This document shows positions 30,155 through 37,670 of a stretch of 64,000 bases of DNA, piece after piece. Under the pieces are notes generated by a model that was not told the DNA's origin, did no database searches, and was given only the letters and a program-made list of their open reading frames with translations. This stretch comes from Noviherbaspirillum aridicola (GTDB taxonomy: Bacteria; Pseudomonadota; Gammaproteobacteria; Burkholderiales; Burkholderiaceae_D): assembly GCF_019656455.1 (NCBI RefSeq), contig NZ_BPMK01000001.1:62001-126000 (forward strand), in the 5' to 3' direction. Position 1 is the first letter of the stretch; every line of letters begins with the position of its first letter. Made by a program: the position numbers and the translations under genes.

Positions 30155-30413
30155 CCCGGTTTTCCGTGACCGTGCCGCGCGGGCCGCCGGCGGCGCCGTG
30201 AAGAACGGCCTTCCCAGTCTAGTCAACCGGCGAAGTCCGACTCGCAGTTAAAGAGCGTTCTTTTAATTGAATCAAGCGGCTTTCCCCCAGGTTCGGGGAT
30301 TGCATGCCGGAAGGACAGGGATGCGGCATGGCGCGCGGAAGACCTTGGGATACGACAGCGCCGCCCGGGCGGGCGGCGTTCCTTCGATGCATTTGCGGGG
30401 CTGATCGGCGGAC

Positions 30414-30776
30414 TCAGTAAGCCGCGGCCGATTTCGCATTGCCGGCGAGGCGGGTGGCGCCATCGACATACACCGGCGGAAGCTGACCCTGAAACTCCTG
30501 GTGCAGCTCGGCATAGCTGCCGTCGGCCACGGACTGCTTCAGCTCGGCCAGAACCTGGGCGCGGGACTTGCCCGGAACAAAACCGGTGCCGGGCGCGACA
30601 TATTCCTGGTGGAGGGCGGCGTAGCTGCCGTCGGCCTGCGACTGCTCCAGCTCGGCCATCACTTCGGCGCGGGTCCTGGTCGACTTGAAGTCGGTGAACT
30701 CGACCCACTCCGACGCGGAGGCGAGGCTGGCGGTGGCGAGCAGGGCAAGGGCGGCAATCATTTTCTTGGCATTCAT
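30414..30776 (-). CDS. DUF4148-domain exported protein, copy B
   Basis: A 120-residue exported protein (MNAKKMIAALALLATASLAS signal peptide). The mature part repeats TRAEVMAELEQSQADGSYA and closely related QVLAELKQSVADGSY units, the DUF4148 pattern. It is a paralogue of 18553-18921: the first 50 mature residues (EWVEFTDFKST...) are nearly identical. The ATG at 30776 is chosen; one at 30782 would add two residues. The leader (30811-30870) and promoter (30907-30935) are also duplicated, so the whole transcription unit was copied. Downstream a GC-rich hairpin (30359-30378) lacks a T-run. Confidence 0.9.
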   Translation of the reverse strand: MNAKKMIAALALLATASLASASEWVEFTDFKSTRTRAEVMAELEQSQADGSYAALHQEYVAPGTGFVPGKSRAQVLAELKQSVADGSYAELHQEFQGQLPPVYVDGATRLAGNAKSAAAY

Positions 30777-30810
30777 TCTCATTATCCAGACAAGTGTATT
30801 GACGACTAGT

Positions 30811-30870
30811 GACTCGGTCTCGGCGGAGCAGGCAAGGTGTCTGCCGTCGAAGGCTTTGCTTCGGTGAGTC
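30811..30870 (-). promoter_or_regulatory. Structured leader RNA of DUF4148 gene, copy B
   Basis: Read on the minus strand, the outer stem GACTC (30870-30866) pairs with GAGTC (30815-30811). Inside, CGAAG pairs with CTTCG (within 30849-30863) exactly as in copy A, and a second hairpin pairs GCAG with CTGC, with different bases from the GGCGGA/TCCGCC hairpin of copy A. Conserved pairing with changed sequence is the sign of a functional RNA. Distance to the start codon is 34 bases. Confidence 0.6.
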
Positions 30871-30906
30871 GCACGCGTTTTTCTTGTGTGCTCATCGATG
30901 GAACGC

Positions 30907-30935
30907 AGTCTATTCCTGGCCGTATTCGGAATAAA
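30907..30935 (-). promoter_or_regulatory. Promoter of DUF4148 copy B
   Basis: On the minus strand TTTATT (30935-30930), 17 bases, TAGACT (30912-30907). Same hexamers and spacing as copy A, followed in both by the conserved block CCATCGATGAGCACA. It lies in the 319-bp gap 30777-31095, which holds no other gene. Confidence 0.55.
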
Positions 30936-31095
30936 CAGGATTTCCGGCAATTCGGTGTTCCGGAATCGAGAACAATCCCGGCGACACGCGCGCCGCCCCA
31001 GGCACATCCGTTGACCTGCGGCAGGCGGCGGCCGCGTGCCGCAAGGGAGAATGCAGACAAACAAGACTCACTGAACTTTCGCTCGGGGATGCGAC

Positions 31096-31368
31096 ATGAT
31101 GGATTTGCAGGCAATCAAGGCGGCGGCAATGGAATACCGCGACGGCGACCGCGACGACGAGGAATGGCCGGTCGTCGAGTCGAACTTCCATGTGCTGGCG
31201 GCGGATCCCGAGCGCATCGTCGCCCTGGTCGCCAGTCTCGAGGCGATGGGTAAGCTGGTGCGGGACCTGACCGGATACATCAAGCTGGCAGGGCGAGACA
31301 AGCCCGACCCGGTGCGCGACGACCTGCTCGCCCAGGCACGCCAGCTGCTCGCCGCCAACGGACTCTGA
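31096..31368 (+). CDS. Hypothetical protein (90 aa)
   Basis: A 90-residue cytoplasmic protein beginning MMDLQAIKAAAMEYRDGD. It is acidic in the N-terminal third and then predicted mostly helical (VALVASLEAMGKLVRDLTGY, and DDLLAQARQLLA). The pattern resembles small phage-derived Ead/Ea22-like proteins, but I cannot confirm this. Located alone between the DUF4148 leader and the Ldh-type gene, no strong ribosome site is visible (CGGGGATGCGAC). Codon use is normal for the window, so I accept it as a gene. Confidence 0.6.
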   Translation: MMDLQAIKAAAMEYRDGDRDDEEWPVVESNFHVLAADPERIVALVASLEAMGKLVRDLTGYIKLAGRDKPDPVRDDLLAQARQLLAANGL

Positions 31369-31469
31369 GGCGTCTTCCCCGGCCGGCGCGCGCGGCGCCG
31401 GTTTTCGCTAACATGGCGCTCTCATGTGCATTCGCCCGCAGAAGGCGATTTCTCCGATACGTCCACGCA

Positions 31470-32492
31470 ATGACTTCCGTTCCCACGACTGCCATCGTCG
31501 CCGCCGGCGACCTGCATCATCTCGCCCTGCGCGCGCTTGTCGCCGCGGGCGCCTCCGAACTCCAGGCCCGCGCGACGGCCACCGCACTGGTCGCCGCCGA
31601 CATGCAGGGGCTCGCCTCGCACGGCACCTCGCGGGTGCAGATGTATGCGGCGCACCTCGCGCACGGCCGGGTGGACGGCCAGGCCGTGCCGGCGGTCGTG
31701 TCGCGCCGCCCGGCGGCGATCCTGGTCGATGCCGCCGACGGTTTCGCATTCCCCGCCTGCGAGCTCGCCACAGGGGAAGCGGTTTCGGCGGCGCGCCAGT
31801 GCGGCATGGCGATCGCCGCCGTCACCAACAGCCATCACTTCGGCGCCGCCGCCTACCATCTGGAAGCGGTGGCGGAGGCCGGCATGGTCGGCCTCGCAAT
31901 GGGCAATTCGCCTGCCGCGATGCCCTTCGCCGGCGGCAAGCGCGCCATTTTCGGCACCAATCCGATCGCCGCCTGTTTCCCCCGCCGCGACGCGGCGCCG
32001 CTGATGATCGACCTGTCGCTGTCGGAAGTCGCGCGCGGCAAGATCATGCTCGCCGCCCAGCAGGGCAAGCCGATTCCCTCCGGCTGGGCGCTCGACAGCG
32101 AGGGTCGCCCGACCACCGACGCGCGGGAAGCCCTGCAGGGATCCATGCTGCCGGCCGGCGGCAACAAGGGCGCCATGCTGGCCCTGATCGTTGAGCTGCT
32201 GGTCACCGCGCTGACCGGCGCGAGCTTCGGCGCCGAGGCGGACTCATTCTTCGTCGACGCCGGCAACCGGCCGCGGCTCGGCCAGGCTTTCATCGCCATC
32301 GACCCCGGCGCGCTCGCCGGACAGGCGGTCTATTTCGCCAGGGTCGAGGCCCTGCTGGAGGCGGTGCTGGCCGACGAGGGCGTGCGGTTGCCCGGTGCGC
32401 GCAGGCAGGCGCTTGCGGCGCAGGCGCAGGCGCAGGGCGTGCAGATCGCGGCATCCACGCTGGAACAGCTGCGGCGGCTGGCGGGGGCCTGA
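31470..32492 (+). CDS. Ldh-family (malate/L-lactate/ureidoglycolate type) dehydrogenase
   Basis: A 340-residue NAD(P)-dependent oxidoreductase of the type-2 malate/L-lactate (Ldh_2) family, which is unrelated to classic Rossmann dehydrogenases. Signatures: DMQGLASHGTSRVQMYA near residue 45, VTNSHHFGAAAYHLE with the catalytic-region histidine pair, MGNSPAAMPFAGG, and FGTNPIAACFP. The 2-oxoacid substrate cannot be told. The ATG at 31470 gives MTSVPTTAIV; earlier starts add an Arg-rich shadow. Single gene with no obvious operon partner. Confidence 0.9.
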   Translation: MTSVPTTAIVAAGDLHHLALRALVAAGASELQARATATALVAADMQGLASHGTSRVQMYAAHLAHGRVDGQAVPAVVSRRPAAILVDAADGFAFPACELATGEAVSAARQCGMAIAAVTNSHHFGAAAYHLEAVAEAGMVGLAMGNSPAAMPFAGGKRAIFGTNPIAACFPRRDAAPLMIDLSLSEVARGKIMLAAQQGKPIPSGWALDSEGRPTTDAREALQGSMLPAGGNKGAMLALIVELLVTALTGASFGAEADSFFVDAGNRPRLGQAFIAIDPGALAGQAVYFARVEALLEAVLADEGVRLPGARRQALAAQAQAQGVQIAASTLEQLRRLAGA

Positions 32493-32619
32493 GCCGGACT
32501 CCCGCCGCGCCCGGTCCGGTCGCCTCACTCGTCGCAAGCGCACATGCAACGAATTGCAACCGCATGGGTATTCCTTACAGGAATGTGCAAGACTCGATCG
32601 GCATATTCAGGGAGCAAGC

Positions 32620-32841
32620 ATGCAGACCACCAAGCAGGCGAATGCCGTCGTCATTTCACTCGATGCATACCGCGAACGGCGCAGGATCGCCACGGTCAAC
32701 AAGCGCGACGACGGCTGGCAGCAGGTCAAGGCCACGCTGGCGCTGGGCGGCGCCGATCAGGATGAGGACAGGGCGGAGGATGCGCGGCGTCTTCTGCTGA
32801 TGCCGGGCCTGCGGCGGCCCGACGAACGCGAGCTGCTTTAA
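32620..32841 (+). CDS. Small charged hypothetical protein (73 aa)
   Basis: A 73-residue charged protein: MQTTKQANAVVISLDAYRE at the start, then a basic helix and an acidic middle (GGADQDEDRAEDARR). The ATG at 32620 follows CAGGGAGCAAGC, a good ribosome site. The first 20 residues (VVISLDAYRERRR) resemble the beginning of small proteins near mobile elements. It overlaps the convergent recombinase gene by four bases at the stop codons. Function unknown. Confidence 0.6.
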   Translation: MQTTKQANAVVISLDAYRERRRIATVNKRDDGWQQVKATLALGGADQDEDRAEDARRLLLMPGLRRPDERELL

Positions 32842-33839
32842 TCGCCCGTCGGTCGCGCGCGGCCGCGGCCGCGCGGCAGCAGCTCCGTGTAATACCGGGT
32901 CGACCTGTCCGCGCGATGACCCAGGTATTCGCCGACCAGGGCGGGCGAGGCGCCGTCTTCCAGTTCGCGCAGCGCGAATGAATTGCGTAGCGTACGCGCG
33001 CCGCGGCGCTTGATCTGTTCCTCGGGCACGCCGGCCGCCGCGAGCACCGCTTTCACCTGGCGATAGACGGTGGCGGGATGCAGCACCGCTCCCGTCGGCC
33101 CGGCCGGGAACAGCAGGTTGCCGGGCAATTGCAGCGACTTGCGCAGCGCGACCCATTGCAGCAGCATCCCGGCGCCGAAAGCGGCGACACGGGTGCGATG
33201 CCAGCGGCCGGCCCCGCCCGGGTAGACGTCGATGAAGACGCTGCCGTCCTCCTGCTTCATGCCGACATTCGACAGGCTCAGCCTGATCACTTCGCTGACC
33301 TTCAGTCCGCCCGCCAGCACCGTGGCGATCATCGCCCGGCTGCGCTGATCCTTCCAGCCTTCGCCCTGCGGCAGCGCCGCCAGCACCGCCGCCTGCTGCT
33401 CTGCGCTCAGCCACTGCGTCCTGTCGTTGCCCTTGCCGGAACGCGTCGGCTGGGCGACGGCGAGTCCGCGCGCCGGATTGCTGTCGACCAGACCCTTCCC
33501 CAGCAGCAGATCGAAGGTGCGTTCAAGCAGCCGGACATATCGATGCCGGATCCCCTTGTTGAGCCTGTTCGCGTCGAGAAAGCGGCGTATGTCGTCGACC
33601 CCGACTTCACGCAGGGATTTTTCCGGTCTGCCCTCGGACGTGGTGCCCAGTACCTGGTCCGCGAACTTGCCGAACATCGCGCGGTACACCTTGATCGAAC
33701 TGTCCCGCAGCACCTGCGGGTCGCCCCTCCTGGTGGTGGCGAAACGGTCCGATACCACCCAGGACGCGAAGGCTTCCTTGGGCGCGTTCAGCCAGGTGTC
33801 GGGACTGTCGAAGAGTGAGATGGGAGTTTGGCGGGACAT
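32838..33839 (-). CDS. Tyrosine recombinase with atypical catalytic residues
   Basis: A 333-residue site-specific recombinase of the phage-integrase family: N-terminal SAM-like DNA-binding domain (about residues 40-125) and catalytic domain (about 140-320). The active site is unusual. Where box I normally has Arg in (T/G)GLRxSE, this has Lys180 (AGGLKVSEV); where box II normally has HxLR, this has Arg282-x-Leu-Arg285 (GARTLRNSF). Arg285, His308 (LGHRAD) and Tyr316/317 (TRYY) remain. It may be a diverged or inactive enzyme, or a XerC/D-like variant. No att sites were recognised. The hairpin-rich region at 34.66 kb is near. Confidence 0.85.
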   Translation of the reverse strand: MSRQTPISLFDSPDTWLNAPKEAFASWVVSDRFATTRRGDPQVLRDSSIKVYRAMFGKFADQVLGTTSEGRPEKSLREVGVDDIRRFLDANRLNKGIRHRYVRLLERTFDLLLGKGLVDSNPARGLAVAQPTRSGKGNDRTQWLSAEQQAAVLAALPQGEGWKDQRSRAMIATVLAGGLKVSEVIRLSLSNVGMKQEDGSVFIDVYPGGAGRWHRTRVAAFGAGMLLQWVALRKSLQLPGNLLFPAGPTGAVLHPATVYRQVKAVLAAAGVPEEQIKRRGARTLRNSFALRELEDGASPALVGEYLGHRADRSTRYYTELLPRGRGRARPTGD

Positions 33840-34161
33840 GCGCCGATCATAGCTTCACGCGATCAGGCGCGCAATTGATGAGCGCCGTACCCCTGCATCG
33901 GGCTTCACGCTTGAAATCGTTCCTTGAGGAATAGCATGGCCGGCTCCGCGGTCATATCCGTCAAAATTAATCACCATTGATCGACATTGAATTTCGACTG
34001 AAGGTGTGGACTCATTGAATACGGTTAAAACAGGCGATGCCGGTGTAAAAAACCTGTTAATTGGCTGGAGCGGCAGATGATAATTCGTGTAATCTCCGCA
34101 AAGTGCCAAAAAAAACAATCCGCGGGAATTAAAACTCGCTCGCTCTCATTAAGGAGAAAAA
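33840..34161. other. 322-bp AT-rich intergenic region
   Basis: Between the recombinase start (33839) and the next plus-strand gene (34162). It is clearly AT-richer than the rest of the window, especially 33950-34160, and contains the probable promoter at 34057-34084. A minus-strand open frame here has no ribosome site and poor composition, so I do not call it. A small inverted repeat GTTCC-TTGA-GGAAT lies near 33919-33932. This could be a regulatory region, or the border of an acquired segment. Confidence 0.45.
34057..34084 (+). promoter_or_regulatory. Candidate promoter for the coiled-coil basic protein
   Basis: TTAATT (34057-34062), a 16-base spacer and GATAAT (34079-34084) in an AT-rich stretch, 78 bases before the start codon at 34162. 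The -10 is a good sigma-70 match, the -35 moderate. It implies a 5' leader of about 70 nt. Confidence 0.45.
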
Positions 34162-34629
34162 ATGTCGAATCTTCAATCTGCGAAGGATGCGCTGCGCGCC
34201 GAGCTTGAACACGCACGTGAAGGGCTTGCTTACTATCAATCGCGGGTGGAAGCCTTGCAGCAGACGCTCTCATCCTTGAACTCGCTCGAGGGCAAGGGCG
34301 GGCAGGACGCGGCACCGGCGCGCGGCCGGCGCAGGAAGGAAGCCGCGGCGAACGGTGCGGCCAGGCCGGCGAAGGCTGGCCGCGCGAAGAAGTCGCAGTC
34401 GGATCTGCCGGCCACCGGCAAGGAGTTCTGGGCGGGTCTGGTCACCAGCGAGCCGCAGTCTTCACGCGAGATCCTGAATGCGGCAGTGAAGGCGCTCGGC
34501 ATCACGCCTGCCGGCGACGATCTCAAGAAGCTGGCGCAACGACAGGCCAATGCCCTGCATATGCTGGTCAAGGCCGGCGCGATTTCCGACAGCGGCACCG
34601 GCAGGGATCGTCGTTACCTCAAGCAGTAA
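34162..34629 (+). CDS. Coiled-coil, basic-linker, winged-helix-like DNA-binding protein (unassigned)
   Basis: I do not recognise a named family. The 155-residue protein has an N-terminal coiled coil (residues about 5-45: LRAELEHAREGLAYYQSRVE), a basic low-complexity linker with AT-hook-like clusters (ARGRRRKEA at about 53-61, ARPAKAGRAKK at about 67-77), and a C-terminal domain (about 85-155: EFWAGLVTSEPQSSREILNA, LKKLAQRQANALHMLVKAG, DRRYLK) resembling a winged-helix with a final beta-hairpin. The layout fits a small nucleoid-associated or repressor protein. The ATG at 34162 follows AAGGAGAAAAA. It is preceded by a long AT-rich leader. Confidence 0.7.
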   Translation: MSNLQSAKDALRAELEHAREGLAYYQSRVEALQQTLSSLNSLEGKGGQDAAPARGRRRKEAAANGAARPAKAGRAKKSQSDLPATGKEFWAGLVTSEPQSSREILNAAVKALGITPAGDDLKKLAQRQANALHMLVKAGAISDSGTGRDRRYLKQ

Positions 34630-34658
34630 GCGATCGCGGTGCGCCGCGCATCAAGACA

Positions 34659-34722
34659 AACGCCCTATCCGTGATCCCGGTCCGCCATACGGCTGCCGAC
34701 CTGATCCGCTCGATAGGGCGTT
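34659..34722 (+). other. Long imperfect palindrome downstream of the DNA-binding-like gene
   Basis: AACGCCCTATC (34659-34669) pairs perfectly with GATAGGGCGTT (34712-34722), 11 bp. The enclosed sequence continues pairing as GATC (34673-34676) with GATC (34703-34706), GGTC (34679-34682) with GACC (34698-34701) and GCC (34684-34686) with GGC (34691-34693), closing a 4-nt loop. In all 22 bp over 64 nt, with small bulges. No T-run follows. Two shorter hairpins come next (34734-34752 and 34790-34806). It may be an RNA structure, a protein-binding site or a folded-DNA recombination site. Confidence 0.55.
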
Positions 34723-34863
34723 GCATCTTCCGCCACGCATATCGGTTGCGTGTGCAGCAGACCCGCTCATCATAGCGTCGCTCGATGACACGGCAGTGAC
34801 AGCCGTCAAGCCAAAAGCGTAGCCGGACCTCCGCATCCTCATCCACTTGCGGTGTATCGATCT

Positions 34864-35805
34864 TCAAAAACGCTGGCGCAGCCAATCCAGTATGTCGCGC
34901 ACGACGTCGTCGCGGTTGGTCTCATTCAGCAGTTCGTGGCGCGCGCCTTCATAGAACCGGTAATCGACGCGGGCCAGGCCGAGGGCCTGATAACGATCGA
35001 TCAGTGCACGCGTGCCCGCCAGGTTGGCGCCGACCGGATCGAGCGCGCCCTGTATCACCAGCACCGGCAGCGATTGCGGGATGCAGGCCTCGCGCGCAGG
35101 ATCGCGCAGTGCCGCCATGCCGCGGAAGAAGTCGCGCACGAGTTCATTGCTGAATGAGAAGCCGGCCAGCGGGTCATCCTCATACTTGCGGACTTCCTCC
35201 GGGTCACGGCTGAGCCAGTCGAATCCGGGCTTGTCGCTGAAGGCCTTGTTGAATTCGCTGAAGCGCTCCGCCCAGAATTGCGACGGGCCAAGCGGTGCGG
35301 CGGCGGCGGCCGCGTCGAGCGCGTCGATCAGCTCGGCCGGAGGCGGCGGGCCATAGGCCGTGCCGCTCAGGATCAGACCGTCCAGCCGACAGCCGCGCGT
35401 GATGTAGTCCTGTGCGATGAATGAGCCCATGCTGTGGCCGAACAGGACCAGCGGGCACTTCGGGTGAGCGCGCTGGATGATCTCGCTGAGCGCCAGCTCG
35501 TCTTCGACGAAGCGGTTCCATGCGTCCGGTCCGGCGTCGCCGAGCGCGCCCGACCGCACGCGGCTGAGTCCGTGTCCGCGATGGTCGCTCGCATACACCG
35601 CGCAGCCGTCCGCCACCAGGGCCCGCGCGAAGCGTTCATAGCGGCCGCCGTGCTCGGCGGCGCCGTGCACGACCTGGACCGCCAGGCGCGCTTCGCCATC
35701 CGGCTCCCACCGGCGGTAACGGATGTCGGCGCCATCCGCGGCCCGCAGAACTTCGTGGCTTGCGGTCGTGGGGTCCTGCACGGCCGGCCGGCTGCCCTGA
35801 TTCAT
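34864..35805 (-). CDS. Alpha/beta hydrolase (monoacylglycerol-lipase-like)
   Basis: A 313-residue serine hydrolase of the alpha/beta fold, similar to lysophospholipases and monoacylglycerol lipases (Hydrolase_4). The nucleophile is Ser125 in LFGHSMGS; the oxyanion region is VVHGAAEHGGRYE; the acid and base are in IQGALDPVG and GARHELLNE. I chose the ATG at 35805, 7 bases after AAGGAGA, over an upstream ATG. No signal peptide, so it is cytoplasmic. Single gene. Confidence 0.9.
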   Translation of the reverse strand: MNQGSRPAVQDPTTASHEVLRAADGADIRYRRWEPDGEARLAVQVVHGAAEHGGRYERFARALVADGCAVYASDHRGHGLSRVRSGALGDAGPDAWNRFVEDELALSEIIQRAHPKCPLVLFGHSMGSFIAQDYITRGCRLDGLILSGTAYGPPPPAELIDALDAAAAAAPLGPSQFWAERFSEFNKAFSDKPGFDWLSRDPEEVRKYEDDPLAGFSFSNELVRDFFRGMAALRDPAREACIPQSLPVLVIQGALDPVGANLAGTRALIDRYQALGLARVDYRFYEGARHELLNETNRDDVVRDILDWLRQRF

Positions 35806-35964
35806 GTCTGTCTCCTTCATTGTTTTCATCACGTCGGTCGCGGTCGGAAGCGCGACATCCGCCCATTCTAATGAAGTCCGGGCCGGGCGGAAGCGGCGCT
35901 TGCTACAATCCGGCGGGAGCGCGGCGAAGGCGGCGCCCGGTACATTCCTGATTCGCGCTCAGCC

Positions 35965-36498
35965 ATGCTCAGAAAAAATCTCTCGCTCGTCGCCGTCCTC
36001 GCACTGCTCGTCTGCGCGGCCAATTTCTTCAGTCCGTACTGGACGGTGCAACGCATGCGCGGCGCGATCGCGGCGCGGGATTATGAAACGTTCTCAGCCT
36101 ACGTCGATTATCCGGCGCTGCGCGAGAGCTTCAAGCAGCAGCTCGCGCAGGGTGGGGCGGGCGCGGACGAGGCAGGCGGACAGGACCCGTTCGCGGCCAT
36201 CGGGCAAGGTCTCGCGCGCGCGGTGACCGGCCCGCTGATCGATCTGCTGCTCGGCCCCGCCGCATTGATCGAAATGCTCAACGCCGGCCGCCCCGGCGTG
36301 ACCCGTTCCGTGATGTCGGCGGCGGTGTCGAAGGTGCCCGCGAGCGCGGAGCCGCCAGCGGAAATGTCGGTCGGCTATCGCGACTGGCACACCGTGATCT
36401 ACCGGCGCGAGGGTGCAACCGATGCCGAGGGTTACTTCATCCTGCGCCGCGAAGGATGGTGGCGCTGGCGGCTCGCCGCGGTCATGCTGCCGTCCTAG
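35965..36498 (+). CDS. DUF2939 family protein
   Basis: A 177-residue protein with one N-terminal hydrophobic helix (MLRKNLSLVAVLALLVCAANFF), which may be a signal anchor, followed by the DUF2939 signature (SPYWTVQRMRGAIAARDYET, then YVDYPALRESFKQQL). Members are small envelope proteins without known role, common in gammaproteobacteria and betaproteobacteria. The start ATG at 35965 is close to its upstream gene-free leader. Its stop overlaps that of the convergent YkvA-like gene by four bases (CTAG). Confidence 0.85.
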   Translation: MLRKNLSLVAVLALLVCAANFFSPYWTVQRMRGAIAARDYETFSAYVDYPALRESFKQQLAQGGAGADEAGGQDPFAAIGQGLARAVTGPLIDLLLGPAALIEMLNAGRPGVTRSVMSAAVSKVPASAEPPAEMSVGYRDWHTVIYRREGATDAEGYFILRREGWWRWRLAAVMLPS

Positions 36499-36902
36499 TG
36501 CAGGCCGAGGATGCCGGATCCGTTCAGCGCCTTCCAGAGCAGCCAGGAGACGGCAATCCATGCCAGGGCGACAAGAAGCAGGCCCCAGTTGCTGCGCGGT
36601 TTGCGGCCTTCCCTGTTCATCCACTCGGCGGCGCGGGCGCGGCATTCATCGAGCACGGCTGCGGGCACGAGCCGGACCGCGACCCAGATCAGGCAGGGCA
36701 GCAGGATGACATCGTCGAGATAGCCGAGTACCGGAATAAAGTCGGGAATCAGGTCGACCGGGCTGAGCGCATAGGCCACGACCAGCACGCACAGGAGCCG
36801 GGCGTGCCAGGGCGTGGCGGGATGCCGGTAGGCGAACCAGAGGGTGACGCCGTCGCGCTTGATGCCGCGCGCCCATGCGCGCATTCTTTCCGTGAGGGAC
36901 AT
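36495..36902 (-). CDS. YkvA-like (DUF1232) membrane protein
   Basis: A 135-residue membrane protein. The DUF1232 core is present: LLCVLVVAYALSPVDLIPDF and IPVLGYLDDVILLP, here read as two hydrophobic segments joined by the SPVDLIPDFIP motif. A further helix follows at about residues 108-127 (LLLVALAWIAVSWLLW). The ATG at 36902 gives MSLTERMRAWARG. DUF1232 proteins are widespread and of unknown function. Convergent with the DUF2939 gene; upstream is a small zinc-ribbon gene on the same strand. Confidence 0.88.
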   Translation of the reverse strand: MSLTERMRAWARGIKRDGVTLWFAYRHPATPWHARLLCVLVVAYALSPVDLIPDFIPVLGYLDDVILLPCLIWVAVRLVPAAVLDECRARAAEWMNREGRKPRSNWGLLLVALAWIAVSWLLWKALNGSGILGLH

Positions 36903-36999
36903 GCCTGTTGCCTGCCGGCGGTATGCGGGGATGCCGAGTATATCGGCTCTGCGGCTATCGTATCGGAGGTGGGCGATGAGCGGCGCGTGCCGGCCGGAC

Positions 37000-37179
37000 C
37001 TATTCTTCGCCCGGCAGCTTGTGCCCGGAGTAGATGAAGTCGGGTTCGCCCGCTTTCTCGTTGCCGCAGTGAGGGCACTTGATGACGCCCCGCGCCGCGC
37101 CGTCGGCGAAGGCAGGGCTGTACTGTTCCAGCATGTATACCTTCCCGCATACCGGGCAGTTTTCCAGTCGAAGCGACAT
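37000..37179 (-). CDS. Small zinc-ribbon protein (59 aa)
   Basis: A 59-residue protein beginning MSLRLENCPVCGKVYMLEQ with two CxxC pairs, CPVCG near residue 8 and CPHCG near residue 35, which should bind one zinc ion as a zinc ribbon. The ATG at 37179 follows AGGGGAGGCT, an excellent ribosome site. It ends with PDFIYSGHKLPGEE. Such mini zinc ribbons occur near many Burkholderiales genes; role unknown. It is about 100 bases upstream of the YkvA-like gene. Confidence 0.75.
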   Translation of the reverse strand: MSLRLENCPVCGKVYMLEQYSPAFADGAARGVIKCPHCGNEKAGEPDFIYSGHKLPGEE

Positions 37180-37322
37180 AGCCTCCCCTTGTTGTTATTC
37201 CATGGCCCAACGGTAATCCGAATGCCTGCCGCGCGCATCCCATGAACATGGGGCGGCGCGGAAATCATCCGCCTACGCCAGGAGGTATGATTCGATCATA
37301 TCCATTCCCCCTGGAGCAGACA

Positions 37323-37376
37323 ATGGCGAGCGCAGCGAAATCCGGAACGGCAATCCAGGCAGGGGACGCACGGTGA
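37323..37376 (+). CDS. Possible 17-residue leader peptide
   Basis: A mini-ORF, MASAAKSGTAIQAGDAR, with the ribosome site CTGGAGCAG before the ATG at 37323. Its stop TGA overlaps the GTG start of the next gene (GTGA at 37373-37376), so translation of the second gene may depend on it. A -10-like TATGAT lies at 37286-37291. With so few codons it could be chance; only the overlap and ribosome site support it. Confidence 0.3.
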   Translation: MASAAKSGTAIQAGDAR

Positions 37377-37663
37377 CCGGAGTCATCGGCCTCTTGCTGT
37401 TCGCGGGCGGGGTCTATCTTCTTGCAAGCGAGACGCAGGGCAGCGCCGGCTCATGGTCCGGCTTTGCCCTCGTCGCACTCGGCTTTCTGGTTCTTGCACG
37501 ATCCGGTCGCCGTGGCAGACGGGAGCGGGTGGCGGCTTCCCGCCGGTCGCCGGGCCGTGCGCGAGGCGCAAGGAGAAGCGACGGCGGCGGCGATGGCCGC
37601 ACGGACGATGAAGGGGAGGGTGACGGAGGCGGAGACGGCGGCGGCGGGGACGGCGGGGACTGA
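37373..37663 (+). CDS. Two-helix membrane protein with Gly/Asp-rich tail
   Basis: A 96-residue protein: two hydrophobic segments (VIGLLLFAGGVYLLA and GFALVALGFLVLA) separated by a short polar loop, then a basic stretch (SGRRGRRERVAASRRS) and an acidic Gly-rich tail (DGGGDGGGGDGGD). The GTG at 37373 is the start, translationally coupled to the preceding mini-ORF. The tail arises from repeated GGAGGCGG-type DNA and may vary in length. No family recognised. Confidence 0.6.
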   Translation: MTGVIGLLLFAGGVYLLASETQGSAGSWSGFALVALGFLVLARSGRRGRRERVAASRRSPGRARGARRSDGGGDGRTDDEGEGDGGGDGGGGDGGD

Positions 37664-37670
37664 TGCCTTC

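Noticed and set aside
33855-34118. Minus-strand frame in the AT-rich gap
   Set aside because: No ribosome site, composition unlike genes, overlaps the probable promoter.
34659-34722. Integron attC site
   Set aside because: Ends are AACGCCC/GGGCGTT and do not match the RYYYAAC and GTTRRRY core boxes in the right orientation; no gene cassette array.
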